Both the position numbers and the translations under genes were made by a program. The notes beneath the pieces are model-generated. The model saw only the letters and a program-made list of their open reading frames with translations. It did not search any database and was not told the origin of the DNA. DNA of 64,000 nt. It comes from Strigamia acuminata. Lineage: Eukaryota; Arthropoda; Chilopoda; Geophilomorpha; Linotaeniidae. The number at the start of each line of letters is the position of its first letter. Positions within the stretch are counted from its first letter, which is position 1. The stretch lies in the NCBI GenBank assembly GCA_949358305.1, contig OX442318.1:5442501-5506500 (forward strand), in the 5' to 3' direction. Below are positions 21,821 to 33,926 of this stretch, piece by piece.

Positions 21821-22685
21821 AAGTTTAAACATTAAGCGAATTGCACGTAACTCACAACTGGAAATTTCAATTTTTGTGATTATCTTTCTGTACTTACAGT
21901 TTTAAGTTGCGATTAATGTAATTGCGGCACTTGGTCTGTTCGTATTGCCACTGCAATGCAGTATATTGATGTTGTGTCTGCTGGAAGAGAAATTTAAAAT
22001 TAATGACAACTTAAATAATTTATCACAAAGACTTGATTATAATCATCGGCAGTTGAATGACAGAAAACCAACCATTAAAATGTCTTAAAAGACATTTGCT
22101 AGATAAAATAATGAGTTTACTCTCTAATAACTATGTTCATGTTTCTTCTGGATAGTAAACATCAATAATATTTTTCAAAGAAATATTATCAAGAAATATG
22201 ATAAGAGACGATTTACACCATGTAAGATGACTTGGAATTAGGTTCAATTTGAATTTTGTTATGTATTATCATAGAGTAAAGACAGTAAGAGCTGGCACTC
22301 TCTGTCGGAACCTTTGTAGTTTGCTGCGTCATAAACGTCATATTGATGGTGGTGCCCTCATGTGGTTGGTGTGCTGATCGTGTGGTTCTGCTACTAGCTA
22401 GCAATGTATTTGAGCCGTAAATGTTTAAATATCCATTAGATAAATTAAGGTTTTATGTTATTTTTAAGATATTTATTAAAAATAACAATTTTATTTTATT
22501 CCAGGACAGAAATATGTCGATAGACAGATATAATTTACTCAAGTTTACACATGCAGAATGAATAGGTTAAAATAGGTAGTGAGTAATATTTAATTAAAAG
22601 AGGTACAACAACAGAATCCAAGAAAAGTAATTTGGCATTATTTTGATTAAAAATAGAGCGAAGTCTGATGAATTTCTTTTAGTTG

Positions 22686-23041
22686 TTTTGGTCATAAAAT
22701 GATGAATTTTGGACTAAATTGGTCATACAATAATGAATTTTGGACGAAATTGGTCATAAAATAACTAATTTTGGACCAAATTGGTCATAAAATAATGAAT
22801 TTTTGTCAAGATTGGTCAAAACTGCTACTTTTTTCTCAAAATTGGTCAAAAACTGCCGATTTTTTTTCAAAATTGGTCAAAAATTGCTGATTTTTTCTCA
22901 AAATTGGTCAAAAACTAATAAATTTTGATCAAAATTGGTCAAAAACTAATGAATTTTGATCAAAATTGGTCATAAACGGCTGATTTTTGCTCTATTCTGA
23001 TTAAAAACTGATTATTTTTTGTCCATATTGGTCAAAATTAA
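22686..23041. repeat. 31-bp minisatellite (copy B)
   Basis: Counterpart of 3354-3709 with the same unit order and a few point and single-base length differences. Confidence 0.85.
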
Positions 23042-24601
23042 TGTTTTTTTAATTCTGAAACTGATGAGTTGTAGGCACTGCAATAATGTCCATTGTTGTT
23101 TAGAGGTGGCATTGTCAAATTATTTTAATTATTTCAATTATTTCAATTATTTTGGGTATCACACATTGATCTGGAACTGTTGGATGCATATCACCACTAC
23201 GAGCGCTAGTGTCGATTGGAGGCGTGGCCTGATTGCACCAAAAACGGGAGTGCTGACTCTTTCTTTCTTTACTCTATGGTATTATTAAATTTATTCTTCA
23301 TTAATTGTTTTGTTGCTTTCATTCGGTTTCCTTTTTCCAGTTGTGTTATGAATTCAAAAGTGAAGCAGAAACTGCAAAATGCAAGCATTGCAATCTCCAG
23401 GCCAGGTCAGTTGTGCATTCAAACTGAACTACCGGTAAGAGTTAAATAAAATTTTTTAGAAGACAAGCGGCGATGTTCTGTAGCCAATTCACGATTTTAA
23501 CTTTCAAAACGTCAATTTTACATCTTGTCATCACGTGACCTAAACGTTGAATGTGTTTTTTTATTTTTATTTTTAGCTTTCTTCAGCAAATATTTAACGA
23601 AATTAACGATTTGATAAAAGAATTCTCGAATTCGCAAGAATCATTTTTTACGAAAAACAACGGATTCTTAAAATTTGGATAAAATTTTAGATATCAAATG
23701 TGGCCTTTCAAAACGTAAAGTTTGTTTGGTTGGCTTACCCTACTTACTTGTTAGTACTTACAGTTTCGAAGTTTTGTTTTGTGGAACCTTCACACTCGTT
23801 TCGTACGTATTCAAGCAGCGATGAAAAACAAGTGTATTGATGTTGTAGACTCTTTGGCAGAAGAGTTATACTTGTAGAAGATCAATGAGAATTTGAATAA
23901 ATCATCACAAAGACACCTGTGAAAATATGGAAATCGTGATTACCATAATCATCAGACCAATATCTGCTGTGTCCATCATTAAAGTGTTTTTCCAATGGAA
24001 ATAATTTCTGCAAACATGTGGTTGACAATCTTATTGACATTTTTATTGGCATTCTTATTGACATTTTTTTTCAATTTACATTTAGAACGTTTTATTTATT
24101 ATTCATTCTGTGATGTTGGTACGCCCACGACAAAAAAGAAATTAGTCATTTCAGTGTTTTAAAGTTTTCTCACCAGGTGCTTGAAGACTCTTAAAATTCA
24201 GTGGAAAAAGCATGTGGGCGTTTTTTTCTCAATACAGGGGTCAAGACTAAGATTGTCTGGACCACACTGTTAAAAAACCACACCAATGGTAAGGTGTGTT
24301 GAGGTTTTTGAAGCAATAAGACTGTGATTTTGGTTGAACAACGGTGTTTAATTGCCCATTGAACATCAAAGATGTCCGCAAGGTCGAGAGAACATAAAAC
24401 AACTACAGTTATGACATCACGAGGTCATACATCAAGATTTTTGACCCGTGACATCAGTCAATCATTAGAAACTGAACAAATCATAATAATTACATTACCA
24501 ATTCGAAATATAATCCTAACATTTCCTCCTATTTTCGGAGTGAGTAAATTTCTACATTTCATTTATACAATTCAACCAATAAACAATAAAGATTAAATTA
24601 A

Positions 24602-26110
24602 CTATTCAAATGACTTGAGATCTTCCAAGCATCTTTGAAGTTTTGGTCCGGTTAACGCCTTCGTCAGGAAATCCGCTTGCATCCGTTCGCTTGCGATGTG
24701 CTTAACCTTTATACCGCTTCTTAATAATTCTTCTTTGGTGAAGTGATATCGTCTATTCATCAACTTTGTACGCATCCGCTGCGTTGCTCCTTCCAATATT
24801 TGTATAGCGCCAGAGTTATCATTATAAATAACTTTGTTTTCGGTATCCATTGTCTTTCCACATAATTCTATCAGAAGGAATTCAGTCCAGATCAATTCTT
24901 GGAGTGCTTCTGCAATTGCGTTCAGCTCGCTTTCAGTTGCCGAAAGCGCAACAGTCCGTTGCTTCGAGCTTCTCCAGTTAAGCAAGCTGTCACCATGTTT
25001 GATGACATATCCAGTGAAGGATTTCGCATCAACACTGGAATCCCATGATGCATCTGCGTAGCAATGGATCTCTCCAGGCTGCCTGCGGTAGAATAAACCT
25101 TGGTCTGCTGTTCCTTTTATGTATCTGAACACTCTTTTGATGGCTTGCAAGTGTATGGCTCTGGGGTCTTTGTTATACTGCGATAACGAACTCACAGCGT
25201 AGCTTACATCGGGGCGGGTCCCTGTTGCAAGATACATTATTGTTCCCACCATTTCCTGGTAGAATTTGGCGTCTATCTTCTTACTTTCTTCATAAACGTC
25301 CAAATTTTGGTTCGGGTCAAGTGGGGTTACTGCTGCGTTACAGTCTGTTAAGCCATATTTTTGCAACACTTTCCTGATGTATTTGTGTTGTGAAAGGAAT
25401 ATGCCGTCCTTTCTTTGATCCACCTCCATACCGAGTATAAAAGTCAACTCCCCAAGATGTACAAGTTCTATTTTCTTGGACAGCTGTCCCATAACCTGCT
25501 TTTTGAATTCTGGCGTTGAACTTAGCGTCACAGTGTCATCGACGTATAATCCCAAATAAAGGAAATCTTTGTTTCTTCTCAACAAGAATAAGCACGGGTC
25601 ACATAGTGACTGCTTGAATCCTAATTTCAGAAGTTCCTTCCGCATCTTTTTGAACCAGCAGAGTCCGCTCTGCTTAAGACCGTAGATGCTCTTTAATAAA
25701 TGGCAAACTTTGCCTTTGTCACGTGTTGTATAACCCTGCGGTGCAAGCATAAAAATAGTCTCTTTGAGTTTTCCATGAAGATACGCCGTCTTCACATCAT
25801 CTTGCTCAATTTCGATGCCCATCCTGGCTCCAATATTGATTAACATACGTAAAGTCTCCATTCGTATGACAGGGGCGTAGGTTTCATGGTAGTCTGTCCC
25901 TGGTCTCTGTGCATAACCAGCGGCTACGAGGCGTGCCTTGTACAGAGGGTTTTTTCCAAACTTGTCAGTTTTTAAGCGATAAACCCACTTCGACTTAATG
26001 GGTCTTGCTCCCTTCGGTAAGTCAACCTCTTCCCATACCTCATGAGTTGCCATAGATCCCATCTCTTCATTCATGGCATGCACCCATTCATCTCGTTGGG
26101 GCGAACTCAT
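24602..26110 (-). pseudogene. Copia-1B pol, RT and RNase H half
   Basis: Same 502-codon frame as 5270-6778 with the YVDD box and RNase H. Here the RNase H motif reads YADASW, so the first acidic residue is intact (position 25054 is C, against T in copy A). It remains one base out of frame with the gag half. Confidence 0.93.
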
Positions 26111-26117
26111 TGCTTCT

Positions 26118-28751
26118 TTATAAGAGGAGGGAACGATGAATTCTGCTCGATACGCTGTATGTTCGGATTTGCGTTTTTTTTCGCTTCGAGCGTCTCAACC
26201 CAGGCGTGATTGCGGGATTGGGTTCCGACAATTTGCGCTTTCTCTCTTCTTCCGCTCTTTTAGAACGACGTAATCCGGATGGGCCCGCCTGATTGTCAGA
26301 AATTGCCTGTTTTCGTTGTTGCAAAAACTCCTTTGTCGTTCCCTTCGGACGACCACGTTTTGGCTTTTGCGGCTCCCCTTCCTCTGATTCTGTCGACGAT
26401 TCTGACTCTTCGTAATTTGGTAATTCCTCCGAGCTCGATTCGAAGAAGTCCGGTGCCGACCCGAAAGATTCGTCGTCATCATCGTCGCCTTCCTCTTCCC
26501 CCAGAGGAACTGGAATGGGGTCCTTATGGGTAAGTGGAGGTCCAATGTCCATTTCAACTTCCTTTTCCAGCTGCTCTGGTGGTAATAGACAGAATCCCAA
26601 TTTTCCTTCTTCGAACTGGACGTTACGTACTTCCATAATACGCTCCAATTCGGGTAAATAAATTCGATAAGCCTTGCGTTTCAATGAATATCCAACAAAT
26701 ATCCCTTTTTGCGTTTTTGCTTCTAATTTAGTTTGCTGAAATTTTGGTTTTAAGACGTGCGCAATGCATCCAAATCTTCTTAAATGTTCAACTGTTGGCG
26801 TGTGATTTGTCCATTTCTCTTCAGGACTCCTCCCATGCACAGAAGTCATACATAAATTTCTACTGTGTACTGCTGCTTGTACGGCTTCGCCCCAAAACGG
26901 TTTCGGTAATTTAGACTCGAGTAGCATTGTCCTCGCTGCCTCCATTATGGTTCTATTTGCGCGTTCGGAAATCCCATTTGACTGTGCCGAATATGCAGTC
27001 GTAAATTCGTGCTTGATTCCTTTCTTCTTGAAGAAATCAGCTAGTGACGATGCAACAAATTCGCCGCCATTGTCACTTCGTACTCGTTTTACTAGCAAAC
27101 CCATCTGTACTTCCTGTTCTTGGACAAAATCCTGAAATACTTCTGATGTTTGGCTTTTAGTTTGCAGAATCTTGACGAAGATTTTTCTACTGGTGTCGTC
27201 CACGATGGTTAGGACGTAGTTACCATCCGCATAAGTTGGAGGATTTATTTGTCCGACCAAGTCCAAATGTAAAAGCTCTAGTATTCTTGAGGATTGCTTC
27301 CCCTTCACTGCACTGTAAGGCTTGGCTGTGCTCTTCCCTTCAATGCAGGCTTCACACGTGGCAGGAACATCCTTTTTCATCGTCAATCCTCGAACAATGC
27401 GTTGTTCCGACATCTGCATGAGCGTGCGGAAGTTGACATGCGCTAAGCGCTTATGCCATAATTCTTGTGTTACAAGGTTGGCTTCTTCTATTTGTTTCGT
27501 TTTTTCTTTTAGAAAGAAACTGTCTCCTCTTCGATTGGCTTCCATCATGACTTGGTCTTTATCGTTGAGGATTTGTGCCACATTCTTCATAAACAAGACT
27601 TTGCAACCTGAATCTACTATTTTCGGAACTGACAAAAGGTGTTTCTTCAACTTGGGTACATACAACACATTTTCCAATTTAATGTGTGCACGTGGTGTCT
27701 TTAACTCCATTTGCCCTTTTCCATCTGCTTGCAATTCAGTCCCTACTCCTGCTAGGCCTATTTTCTGTATTCCCTCATCAAATTGAGTGAATTTTGCTCG
27801 TTTAGACGTCATATGGCTCGATGCGCCAGAGTCAAGAAGCCATTCGAGGGAAATATCTGTCGTTTCAATTTCCTCTTCGTGCGTGACGTGAAAAGTGAAA
27901 TAAAACTCCGGTTCATCCGCGTCCGTTGCGATTGCAGCCGCCTCCTTTTTGGTGTTCCCGCGTCCGCGACCCGCCGGTTTTTGCTTGGTGTCGTCAGTGC
28001 GGTTCTTTTCCACTTTGGGCCGCCAACAATCACGCGAAAAATGTCCTGGCTTATTGCAATTAAAGCATTTAAAACCTGTTTTCTTCTTGGCTTTGTATGC
28101 GCTTTCCGTCAAATTTTCCCGCCCAAAATCCGGATTTCCACGTCGATGTTCGCGTTCTTCCTGTTTGAGTTGGGCACGAACGTCATCTAATGACAGCGTC
28201 TTGTTCGCATTTAGCGCCTTCTTTACCATATTAAACTCAGCTCTCAAACCGTGTAAAATATAAGATGTCATTTCTCTATCTGTGAGAATTTTACCCAATT
28301 CAGCGCTTTTTGTTGCGAGAGCTTCCGACCGATCCATAAAAGCGTCGACATCTTCTGATTTGCTCATTCTAAGTTGAGCTAATTCAAAAGTCAAGTCAAT
28401 CTTCTGATCTTCTATTCTTCCCGCCATGTGCGCTTCAATTTTCTCCCACAACGCTTTTGCGTTTTCATCACGGCTGTATCGCATAGCTTGCTGAGATGAG
28501 AGTGTCAGGGCAATGATTGTGAGTGCCTGTGAATTCTTCTTGTCCCACTCTTTCCATTTTTTCAATGCTTCATCGTAATCTGGGTCTGCTGGGTCGGCGG
28601 GTTTGGCTGGTCCTACTTCTATTATAGCTTCATCCCAAAGCTCTTTGACACGCAGAATGCCTCGCACCTTCATTCGCCATAAGAAGTAGTTGGTGTTAGT
28701 TAATTTCTCAACACTAGCAACATTTGCTATCCCGGCATCCGTCGTCGCCAT
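26118..28751 (-). CDS. Copia-1B gag-protease-integrase
   Basis: 877 codons, the same protein as 6786-9419: gag, CCHC knuckle, LLDSGASSHM protease and integrase core. It ends after the same run of eight A (plus-strand T 26174-26181) that puts pol out of frame. Confidence 0.93.
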   Translation of the reverse strand: MATTDAGIANVASVEKLTNTNYFLWRMKVRGILRVKELWDEAIIEVGPAKPADPADPDYDEALKKWKEWDKKNSQALTIIALTLSSQQAMRYSRDENAKALWEKIEAHMAGRIEDQKIDLTFELAQLRMSKSEDVDAFMDRSEALATKSAELGKILTDREMTSYILHGLRAEFNMVKKALNANKTLSLDDVRAQLKQEEREHRRGNPDFGRENLTESAYKAKKKTGFKCFNCNKPGHFSRDCWRPKVEKNRTDDTKQKPAGRGRGNTKKEAAAIATDADEPEFYFTFHVTHEEEIETTDISLEWLLDSGASSHMTSKRAKFTQFDEGIQKIGLAGVGTELQADGKGQMELKTPRAHIKLENVLYVPKLKKHLLSVPKIVDSGCKVLFMKNVAQILNDKDQVMMEANRRGDSFFLKEKTKQIEEANLVTQELWHKRLAHVNFRTLMQMSEQRIVRGLTMKKDVPATCEACIEGKSTAKPYSAVKGKQSSRILELLHLDLVGQINPPTYADGNYVLTIVDDTSRKIFVKILQTKSQTSEVFQDFVQEQEVQMGLLVKRVRSDNGGEFVASSLADFFKKKGIKHEFTTAYSAQSNGISERANRTIMEAARTMLLESKLPKPFWGEAVQAAVHSRNLCMTSVHGRSPEEKWTNHTPTVEHLRRFGCIAHVLKPKFQQTKLEAKTQKGIFVGYSLKRKAYRIYLPELERIMEVRNVQFEEGKLGFCLLPPEQLEKEVEMDIGPPLTHKDPIPVPLGEEEGDDDDDESFGSAPDFFESSSEELPNYEESESSTESEEGEPQKPKRGRPKGTTKEFLQQRKQAISDNQAGPSGLRRSKRAEEERKRKLSEPNPAITPGLRRSKRKKTQIRTYSVSSRIHRSLLL

Positions 28752-29409
28752 TTTGTTTTCTTTTTCCTTTGATAATAAATATCCGAATCAACCGTCTTAT
28801 TTAAACAATAAAATACGTTGATACTTATCTATTTCAGTGCCTTGTATTTTCCCAGGCACATGAAATGTATACACCGTTGTTTTCCTTCGTTTTTCGACAC
28901 GTAGCGATGTCAACTCGTTTTCCGCGTTGTCGTCGGTCGTACGTCTCGTATGCGCTCCGCCGACGTCGTTCAAACGTTCGTCGTTTCTCGTCCTGCGTCG
29001 AATCTGCTTCCCAGAGCTGTTCGACGCTTCACACCGCTATTTGCGAGTACAAAACAAAGCTTAAGTGGGCTTATATGTCGCAAAGACCGCCCTAATTTCG
29101 ACAAATACTTAGCTTCTACTGTGCCTGTAAATCCTAGGCACAATTATTCTCGTTTCGCGATGTAACCGCTTCAATTTGGACCGTAATGGCTTCCGTGCAC
29201 TCGCCCGTCAATTCCGACACTCGTACGTCGCTCGTACGTTCACAATATCCGAAATTTGAACGTGCGCTGCAGGAAACCGTACACTGCTACCAATGTTGAG
29301 GTTTTTGAAGCAATAAGACTGTGATTTTGGTTGAACAACGGTGTTTAATTGCCCATTGAACATCAAAGATGTCCGCAAGGTCGAGAGAACATAAAACAAC
29401 TACAGTTAT

Positions 29410-29636
29410 TGTTGTATTTGGGAAAAGACTGGATAACTTCGGATGAAAAGATATGAGGGGTTTTATTCGCACGGCATATACAGAGCACGCGTCTCCAGAA
29501 GAACAAGTGACCGGAAGTCACGTTTACGTCACGTCATCCTCCGTGACCCGAAAATACAACCAACTCCCCCTAGCGGTCGGAGACCCTCATTCGGGATTTA
29601 TACATATTCGGCCTGGTGACACACACGATTATAACA
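29410..29636 (-). repeat. Copia-2 3' LTR
   Basis: 227 bp, identical by eye to 33927-34153. Preceded by target duplication gttat. Confidence 0.96.
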
Positions 29637-29807
29637 TACACCTTCTTCACCTGGTCAATGTGTAAAAACAAACAAATACAAAATCAATGAATGACATTAC
29701 TAAAAACTAAAAATGGGCAAGTAATAACAGAAATACACTAATACAATCGAATAATAAAAGATCAAGGAATATAACATTGCTGCAAGACATATGAAATACG
29801 AAAAATA

Positions 29808-32800
29808 TTAATCCAGTCCACACATCTTTGAACACCAGCACTGCTTCTGCAAAGTCACCGCCTTCGTCAGCATATCCGCGACCATCTTGTCGGTTCCCGC
29901 GTGCAGCAACTCCACTTCTCCGTTCTCGACCTCGTCCTTTATAAAACAATAGCGCAAATTAATGTGTTTCGACCGCTGATGCTGCGCCAGTCCTCGTGCC
30001 AACATCTCGGCCGACTCGCTGTCGGTGTACAGCCTCGCAGCGTCCCCCATCAATTCGTTCAGCCCCAGCTCTTCCAGAAATTTCTTGAGCCAAAGTCCTT
30101 CTTTTACCGCCTCGCTAATGGCGATGAATTCGGATTCGCAGCTCGACATCCCGACACACGTTTGCTTCGATGACTTCCATACTACGCCGGCCCCTGCAAG
30201 TAGAAAAATAAATCCGGTTGTCGATTTTGCATCCTCGGTGTTGCAATTCCAGCTCGCGTCCACGTATCCCGTCATCTGTTCTTCGTTTCGTACGAATCGC
30301 AACTTCTTCCCCTTCGTCCCCTTCAGGTAACGCAAAATCCTCTTTCCCATCTTCCAGTGGGACAATCCGTGGCTGTGATTGTATCGGCACAGGTAGTGAG
30401 TTGCGTAAGCGATGTCCGGTCTCGTTCCCTGCACGAGGTACATTAGCGACCCCATCAGGCTCTGGTACGGCACCTCGTCTGGATTTACGTCGTCTTCGGG
30501 CTTCGGTTGGTCGTGTTTGACCATCGGCGTCGACACTGGTTTGCATGGCCCCATCTGGAAACTTTCCAACACCTCCTCGATATAGGCTTCTTGCGACACG
30601 GTGATCGATCCATTTTCGATGTCGCATTCCACGTCAAGCCCCAAAATTCTCGTTGGTGTGCCTAAATCCTTGATTTCGACCGATTTTCTCAGCAAGTCCG
30701 CCGTCCAATCTTCGATCCCGATATTTGACGTCACGTTCAGCATGTCGTCGACGAAAATCCCCAATATTGTTGTCCCGCTTTGATTGTTGAGCACGTACAC
30801 GCCTTCATCCGCGTATAGTCGCCGAAATCCATTTTTTCTGAGTATTTTGTCGAGTGTCAGGTACCATGTGCGTCCGGCCTGTTTGAGTCCGTAGATGGCT
30901 TTTAGAAGCTCGCAAACCCACTCTTCTCGGTCTCGTTCCTCGTTCCCGGGTGGCTGCTCCATGTACACCTTCTCAAGCAGTTTCCCGTGCAGGTACGCTG
31001 TTTTCACGTCGTATTGTCGTACTCGCCAATTTTGTTGGACAGCAATGGCTAGAAGTAGTCGCAGGCTCGCAAGTCGCATTACAGGTGAGTATGTGTCCTC
31101 GTAATCCAGTCCCGGCCGTTGTCCGCATCCGACGGCCACCAATCTGGCTTTGTAACGCTCGATCTCGCCCTGCTGGTTCTTTTTGATTTTAAAAACCCAT
31201 CTTGACCTCAGCACATTTGTTGCAACGGCTCTTTTCACCAGTCTCCACGTCTTGAATTCCTCGTGAGATTTCAGTTCCTCCTGGATCGCGCTTTCCCACT
31301 TCTTGTGTTCCGGAGAGTCCTGTGCTTGGACCACGGTGTTTGGCTCGACGTGCTTCACGCTCTTGCAGTAAGTGGCGCCTCTTGGCTGCACCACCAGTCG
31401 GTCTGGCTTCCTCTTGATGCGCTTTGATTTGCGTGTTGTCGTGTTTTCGTTAGCTTCTTCGTCGTCTCCGTCTCCGTTTCCAGTGGTGGACTCCTCGTCT
31501 TCGGTGGCACCGTTGTCCGTTTCGTTGGGCTCTGGATTGTCTGTTGTCTGCTCCCCGGTCTCTTGTTCGGCGTCGTACGGCGACACGAAATTCGAACCCT
31601 GAGGCGAAGTCAGCATTTCTCCGCCCCATCTCGCCTCGTTGAATTTCAAGTCGCGTGTCGGCTCTAGCTTCTCAGTTTTCGGGTCGTAGACTCGGTAGCC
31701 CTTTCTGTTGACGCAGTAACCCATAAAAATGACAGGTTTCGACTTCGCGTCCAATTTCTTTCGTTTGGAATTATGGATCCACATCTGCGCAGCACAGCCA
31801 AATGTTCGAAAATAGCCAACTTGCTGCTTCCGTCCGCTCCAAAGTTCTTGTGGAATCCTGTCCCCGTTTCCTCTTGTCGAGCATCTGTTGCGCACGTGTG
31901 CGGCCGTCGCGACTGCCTCCGCCCAGAATTTCGAAGGCAAAGCCGCCGCCGTCAGCATCGTGCGTGCTGCCTCCATCAGCGTTCTGTTGCCGCGTTCAGC
32001 GATGCCGTTTTGGGCAGGTGAGAATGGCACCGTAAGCTCGTGGTGGATGCCGTTCGACTTCATGAACTCGCCCATTTCGTGGTTCACGAACTCGCCTCCG
32101 TTGTCGGATCGGATACGTTTAAGTTTCGTGTCGGTTTCGCGTTCCACAGCCGCCACAAACTCCTTAAAGTTCTCGAAAACGTCCGACTTCGACCTAATAA
32201 AATAGACAAACATTTTGCGACTGAAGTCGTCTATTAGCAAAAACAAATATCGGCTGCCGCCAATCGTCTCCGTCAGCGGCCCGCACAGATCCATGTGCAC
32301 GAGTTCCAATATTTTGGTCGATTGGTCGCTCACGATCGTTTTGAATGGTTTTCTGGCCATCTTCCCGGCTGCACACTCGTCGCATGCCCGCCCGTCCTTC
32401 TGTATTGGCCCCAAACCGTAAACTGCACCCGTTTCGTGCATTTTCGCCAGTGTTCCCGTGTTCAAGTGGCACATTCGGTTGTGCCACACATCGATCTCGG
32501 TCGATTGTTGGCACGTGTTCGCCTGCGCGGCCACCACGGTCTCCACGTTCAGTCTATACACGTCCCCGATCTTTGTAGCAGTCATTATCACTCGGTCCCC
32601 GCTCGATATCGTACACTTCCCGCTTCCGAAAGCAACGAGTAAACCCGCGTCGTCGAGTTTTGGCACCGAAATCAAATTGTCATTTAAATCAGGAATGTAT
32701 AATACCTCCTTCGCGATCAAGTCAGCGTCGTTCGTAATGAATTTCACGTTTCCGCAGCCCATGATTGGGATTTGGCGCCCATCTGCCAGCGTCACCTTTC

Positions 32801-33773
32801 GACTTCCGTCATCTGCCACGAACGATTCGAGAAAGTCCCTGTTCGCCGTCATGTGCCTCGTCGCTCCGGAGTCGAGGTTCCACTGCCGTCCTTCCGTTTG
32901 GTCGATTCTGACCTGAAATGCAAACTCTGGTCTGTCTTTCACAGCCCTGGCGGTGGCGTCTGGCTGCTGTTCCTTCTTGGCATTTCCTCTCGACTGCTTG
33001 GAATTGTTATCGCGTCGTCCCTCGCTCTCCTTCTGGCTGCGACAATTTCTGGCCATGTGCCCGAATTTCTGGCAATTGAAACATCTTACGTTTTTCAGGT
33101 CTCGTTTTCCGTCGTGGTCACCGTTCCGTTCGCCGCCCCGATAGTTGTTCTTCGTGCGGCTGGACAGGTTCACTTTATGCAGTTTCTCGACCACTTCATC
33201 GTCTCCAGTTTGTCGCGATTCCTCCTGTATGATCATGTGCCGCAGCTTGACCATCGTCACTTCATCTTCGTCGCACATGTCAAACGCTCTCTGGATGCTG
33301 TGGTATGGTTTTGGCAGGTTTTGTATTATTAAAGTTCCCACCTCTTGCTCCGAAATTTCGCCGCCAACAGCTCGTAACTGGTTCACCGTCGACTCCACAC
33401 GTTGCAGGAACTTCGTGGCCGTCTCAGCTTTTTCCCACCTCGTTTTGGTCAGCTCTCGGCGCAAAATAGTCTGTCTTTGGCGCGCTCGCCCTCGGTGGAT
33501 TTCCTCCAATTTCTCCCAGCATTCGCGTGCCGTGTCTTTGTTTATCACGTACACTGTCTGTGCTGGCGACAGGGCCTGGACGATTGCGTTCATGGCTTTT
33601 TCGTCCTTGCCACGCCACGCGTTCCTCGCCGCCGCTGCTCCGTTCACTGGTGCTTCGTCAACGATGACCGTCCACCATTCCGACTTCTTCAGGAATACTC
33701 GCATTTTGAACGCCCACGTGGCGTAGTTTTCATCCTCCAGCTTTTCGATCCTCATCGCATCTCTGTCCGCCAT
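29808..33773 (-). CDS. Copia-2 gag-pol polyprotein, full length
   Basis: 1321 codons without interruption from ATG at 33773. Order: gag (about residues 1-200), CCHC knuckle CFNCQKFGHMARNC (about 231-244), protease LDSGATRHMT (about 300-309), integrase zinc finger (HNRMCHLN to CDEC) and core with HMDLCG, RSDNGGEF and NGIAERGNR. A Thr/Glu-rich linker, copia reverse transcriptase with QYDVKTAYLHGKL, KAIYGLKQAG and the FVDD box, and RNase H with YVDASWN and SSCESEFIAIS follow. All catalytic motifs appear intact. With identical LTRs this is a candidate autonomous, recently active element. The sequence is unrelated to copia-1 outside conserved motifs. Confidence 0.97.
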   Translation of the reverse strand: MADRDAMRIEKLEDENYATWAFKMRVFLKKSEWWTVIVDEAPVNGAAAARNAWRGKDEKAMNAIVQALSPAQTVYVINKDTARECWEKLEEIHRGRARQRQTILRRELTKTRWEKAETATKFLQRVESTVNQLRAVGGEISEQEVGTLIIQNLPKPYHSIQRAFDMCDEDEVTMVKLRHMIIQEESRQTGDDEVVEKLHKVNLSSRTKNNYRGGERNGDHDGKRDLKNVRCFNCQKFGHMARNCRSQKESEGRRDNNSKQSRGNAKKEQQPDATARAVKDRPEFAFQVRIDQTEGRQWNLDSGATRHMTANRDFLESFVADDGSRKVTLADGRQIPIMGCGNVKFITNDADLIAKEVLYIPDLNDNLISVPKLDDAGLLVAFGSGKCTISSGDRVIMTATKIGDVYRLNVETVVAAQANTCQQSTEIDVWHNRMCHLNTGTLAKMHETGAVYGLGPIQKDGRACDECAAGKMARKPFKTIVSDQSTKILELVHMDLCGPLTETIGGSRYLFLLIDDFSRKMFVYFIRSKSDVFENFKEFVAAVERETDTKLKRIRSDNGGEFVNHEMGEFMKSNGIHHELTVPFSPAQNGIAERGNRTLMEAARTMLTAAALPSKFWAEAVATAAHVRNRCSTRGNGDRIPQELWSGRKQQVGYFRTFGCAAQMWIHNSKRKKLDAKSKPVIFMGYCVNRKGYRVYDPKTEKLEPTRDLKFNEARWGGEMLTSPQGSNFVSPYDAEQETGEQTTDNPEPNETDNGATEDEESTTGNGDGDDEEANENTTTRKSKRIKRKPDRLVVQPRGATYCKSVKHVEPNTVVQAQDSPEHKKWESAIQEELKSHEEFKTWRLVKRAVATNVLRSRWVFKIKKNQQGEIERYKARLVAVGCGQRPGLDYEDTYSPVMRLASLRLLLAIAVQQNWRVRQYDVKTAYLHGKLLEKVYMEQPPGNEERDREEWVCELLKAIYGLKQAGRTWYLTLDKILRKNGFRRLYADEGVYVLNNQSGTTILGIFVDDMLNVTSNIGIEDWTADLLRKSVEIKDLGTPTRILGLDVECDIENGSITVSQEAYIEEVLESFQMGPCKPVSTPMVKHDQPKPEDDVNPDEVPYQSLMGSLMYLVQGTRPDIAYATHYLCRYNHSHGLSHWKMGKRILRYLKGTKGKKLRFVRNEEQMTGYVDASWNCNTEDAKSTTGFIFLLAGAGVVWKSSKQTCVGMSSCESEFIAISEAVKEGLWLKKFLEELGLNELMGDAARLYTDSESAEMLARGLAQHQRSKHINLRYCFIKDEVENGEVELLHAGTDKMVADMLTKAVTLQKQCWCSKMCGLD

Positions 33774-33912
33774 TTTTGAAGGTTGATTGGCGATCTACCA
33801 CGCGTTGGAAATTAGGCCTAACGTCTCGTGGTCCGGTCAGTGGTCACTCCTTCGTCAAAACGCCCGGAAAATCGATACGAGATGTAAAAACTCACGCAGT
33901 GTTAGATGCTGT

Positions 33913-33924
33913 GGCCCATAACCC
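33913..33924 (-). other. Copia-2 primer binding site (tRNA-iMet anticodon arm)
   Basis: Plus strand ggcccataaccc matches twelve bases around the CAU anticodon of initiator tRNA-Met and sits two bases from the LTR. The minus strand is the primer-binding sequence. This is inferred from my knowledge of the conserved tRNA. Confidence 0.7.
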
Positions 33925-33926
33925 TT

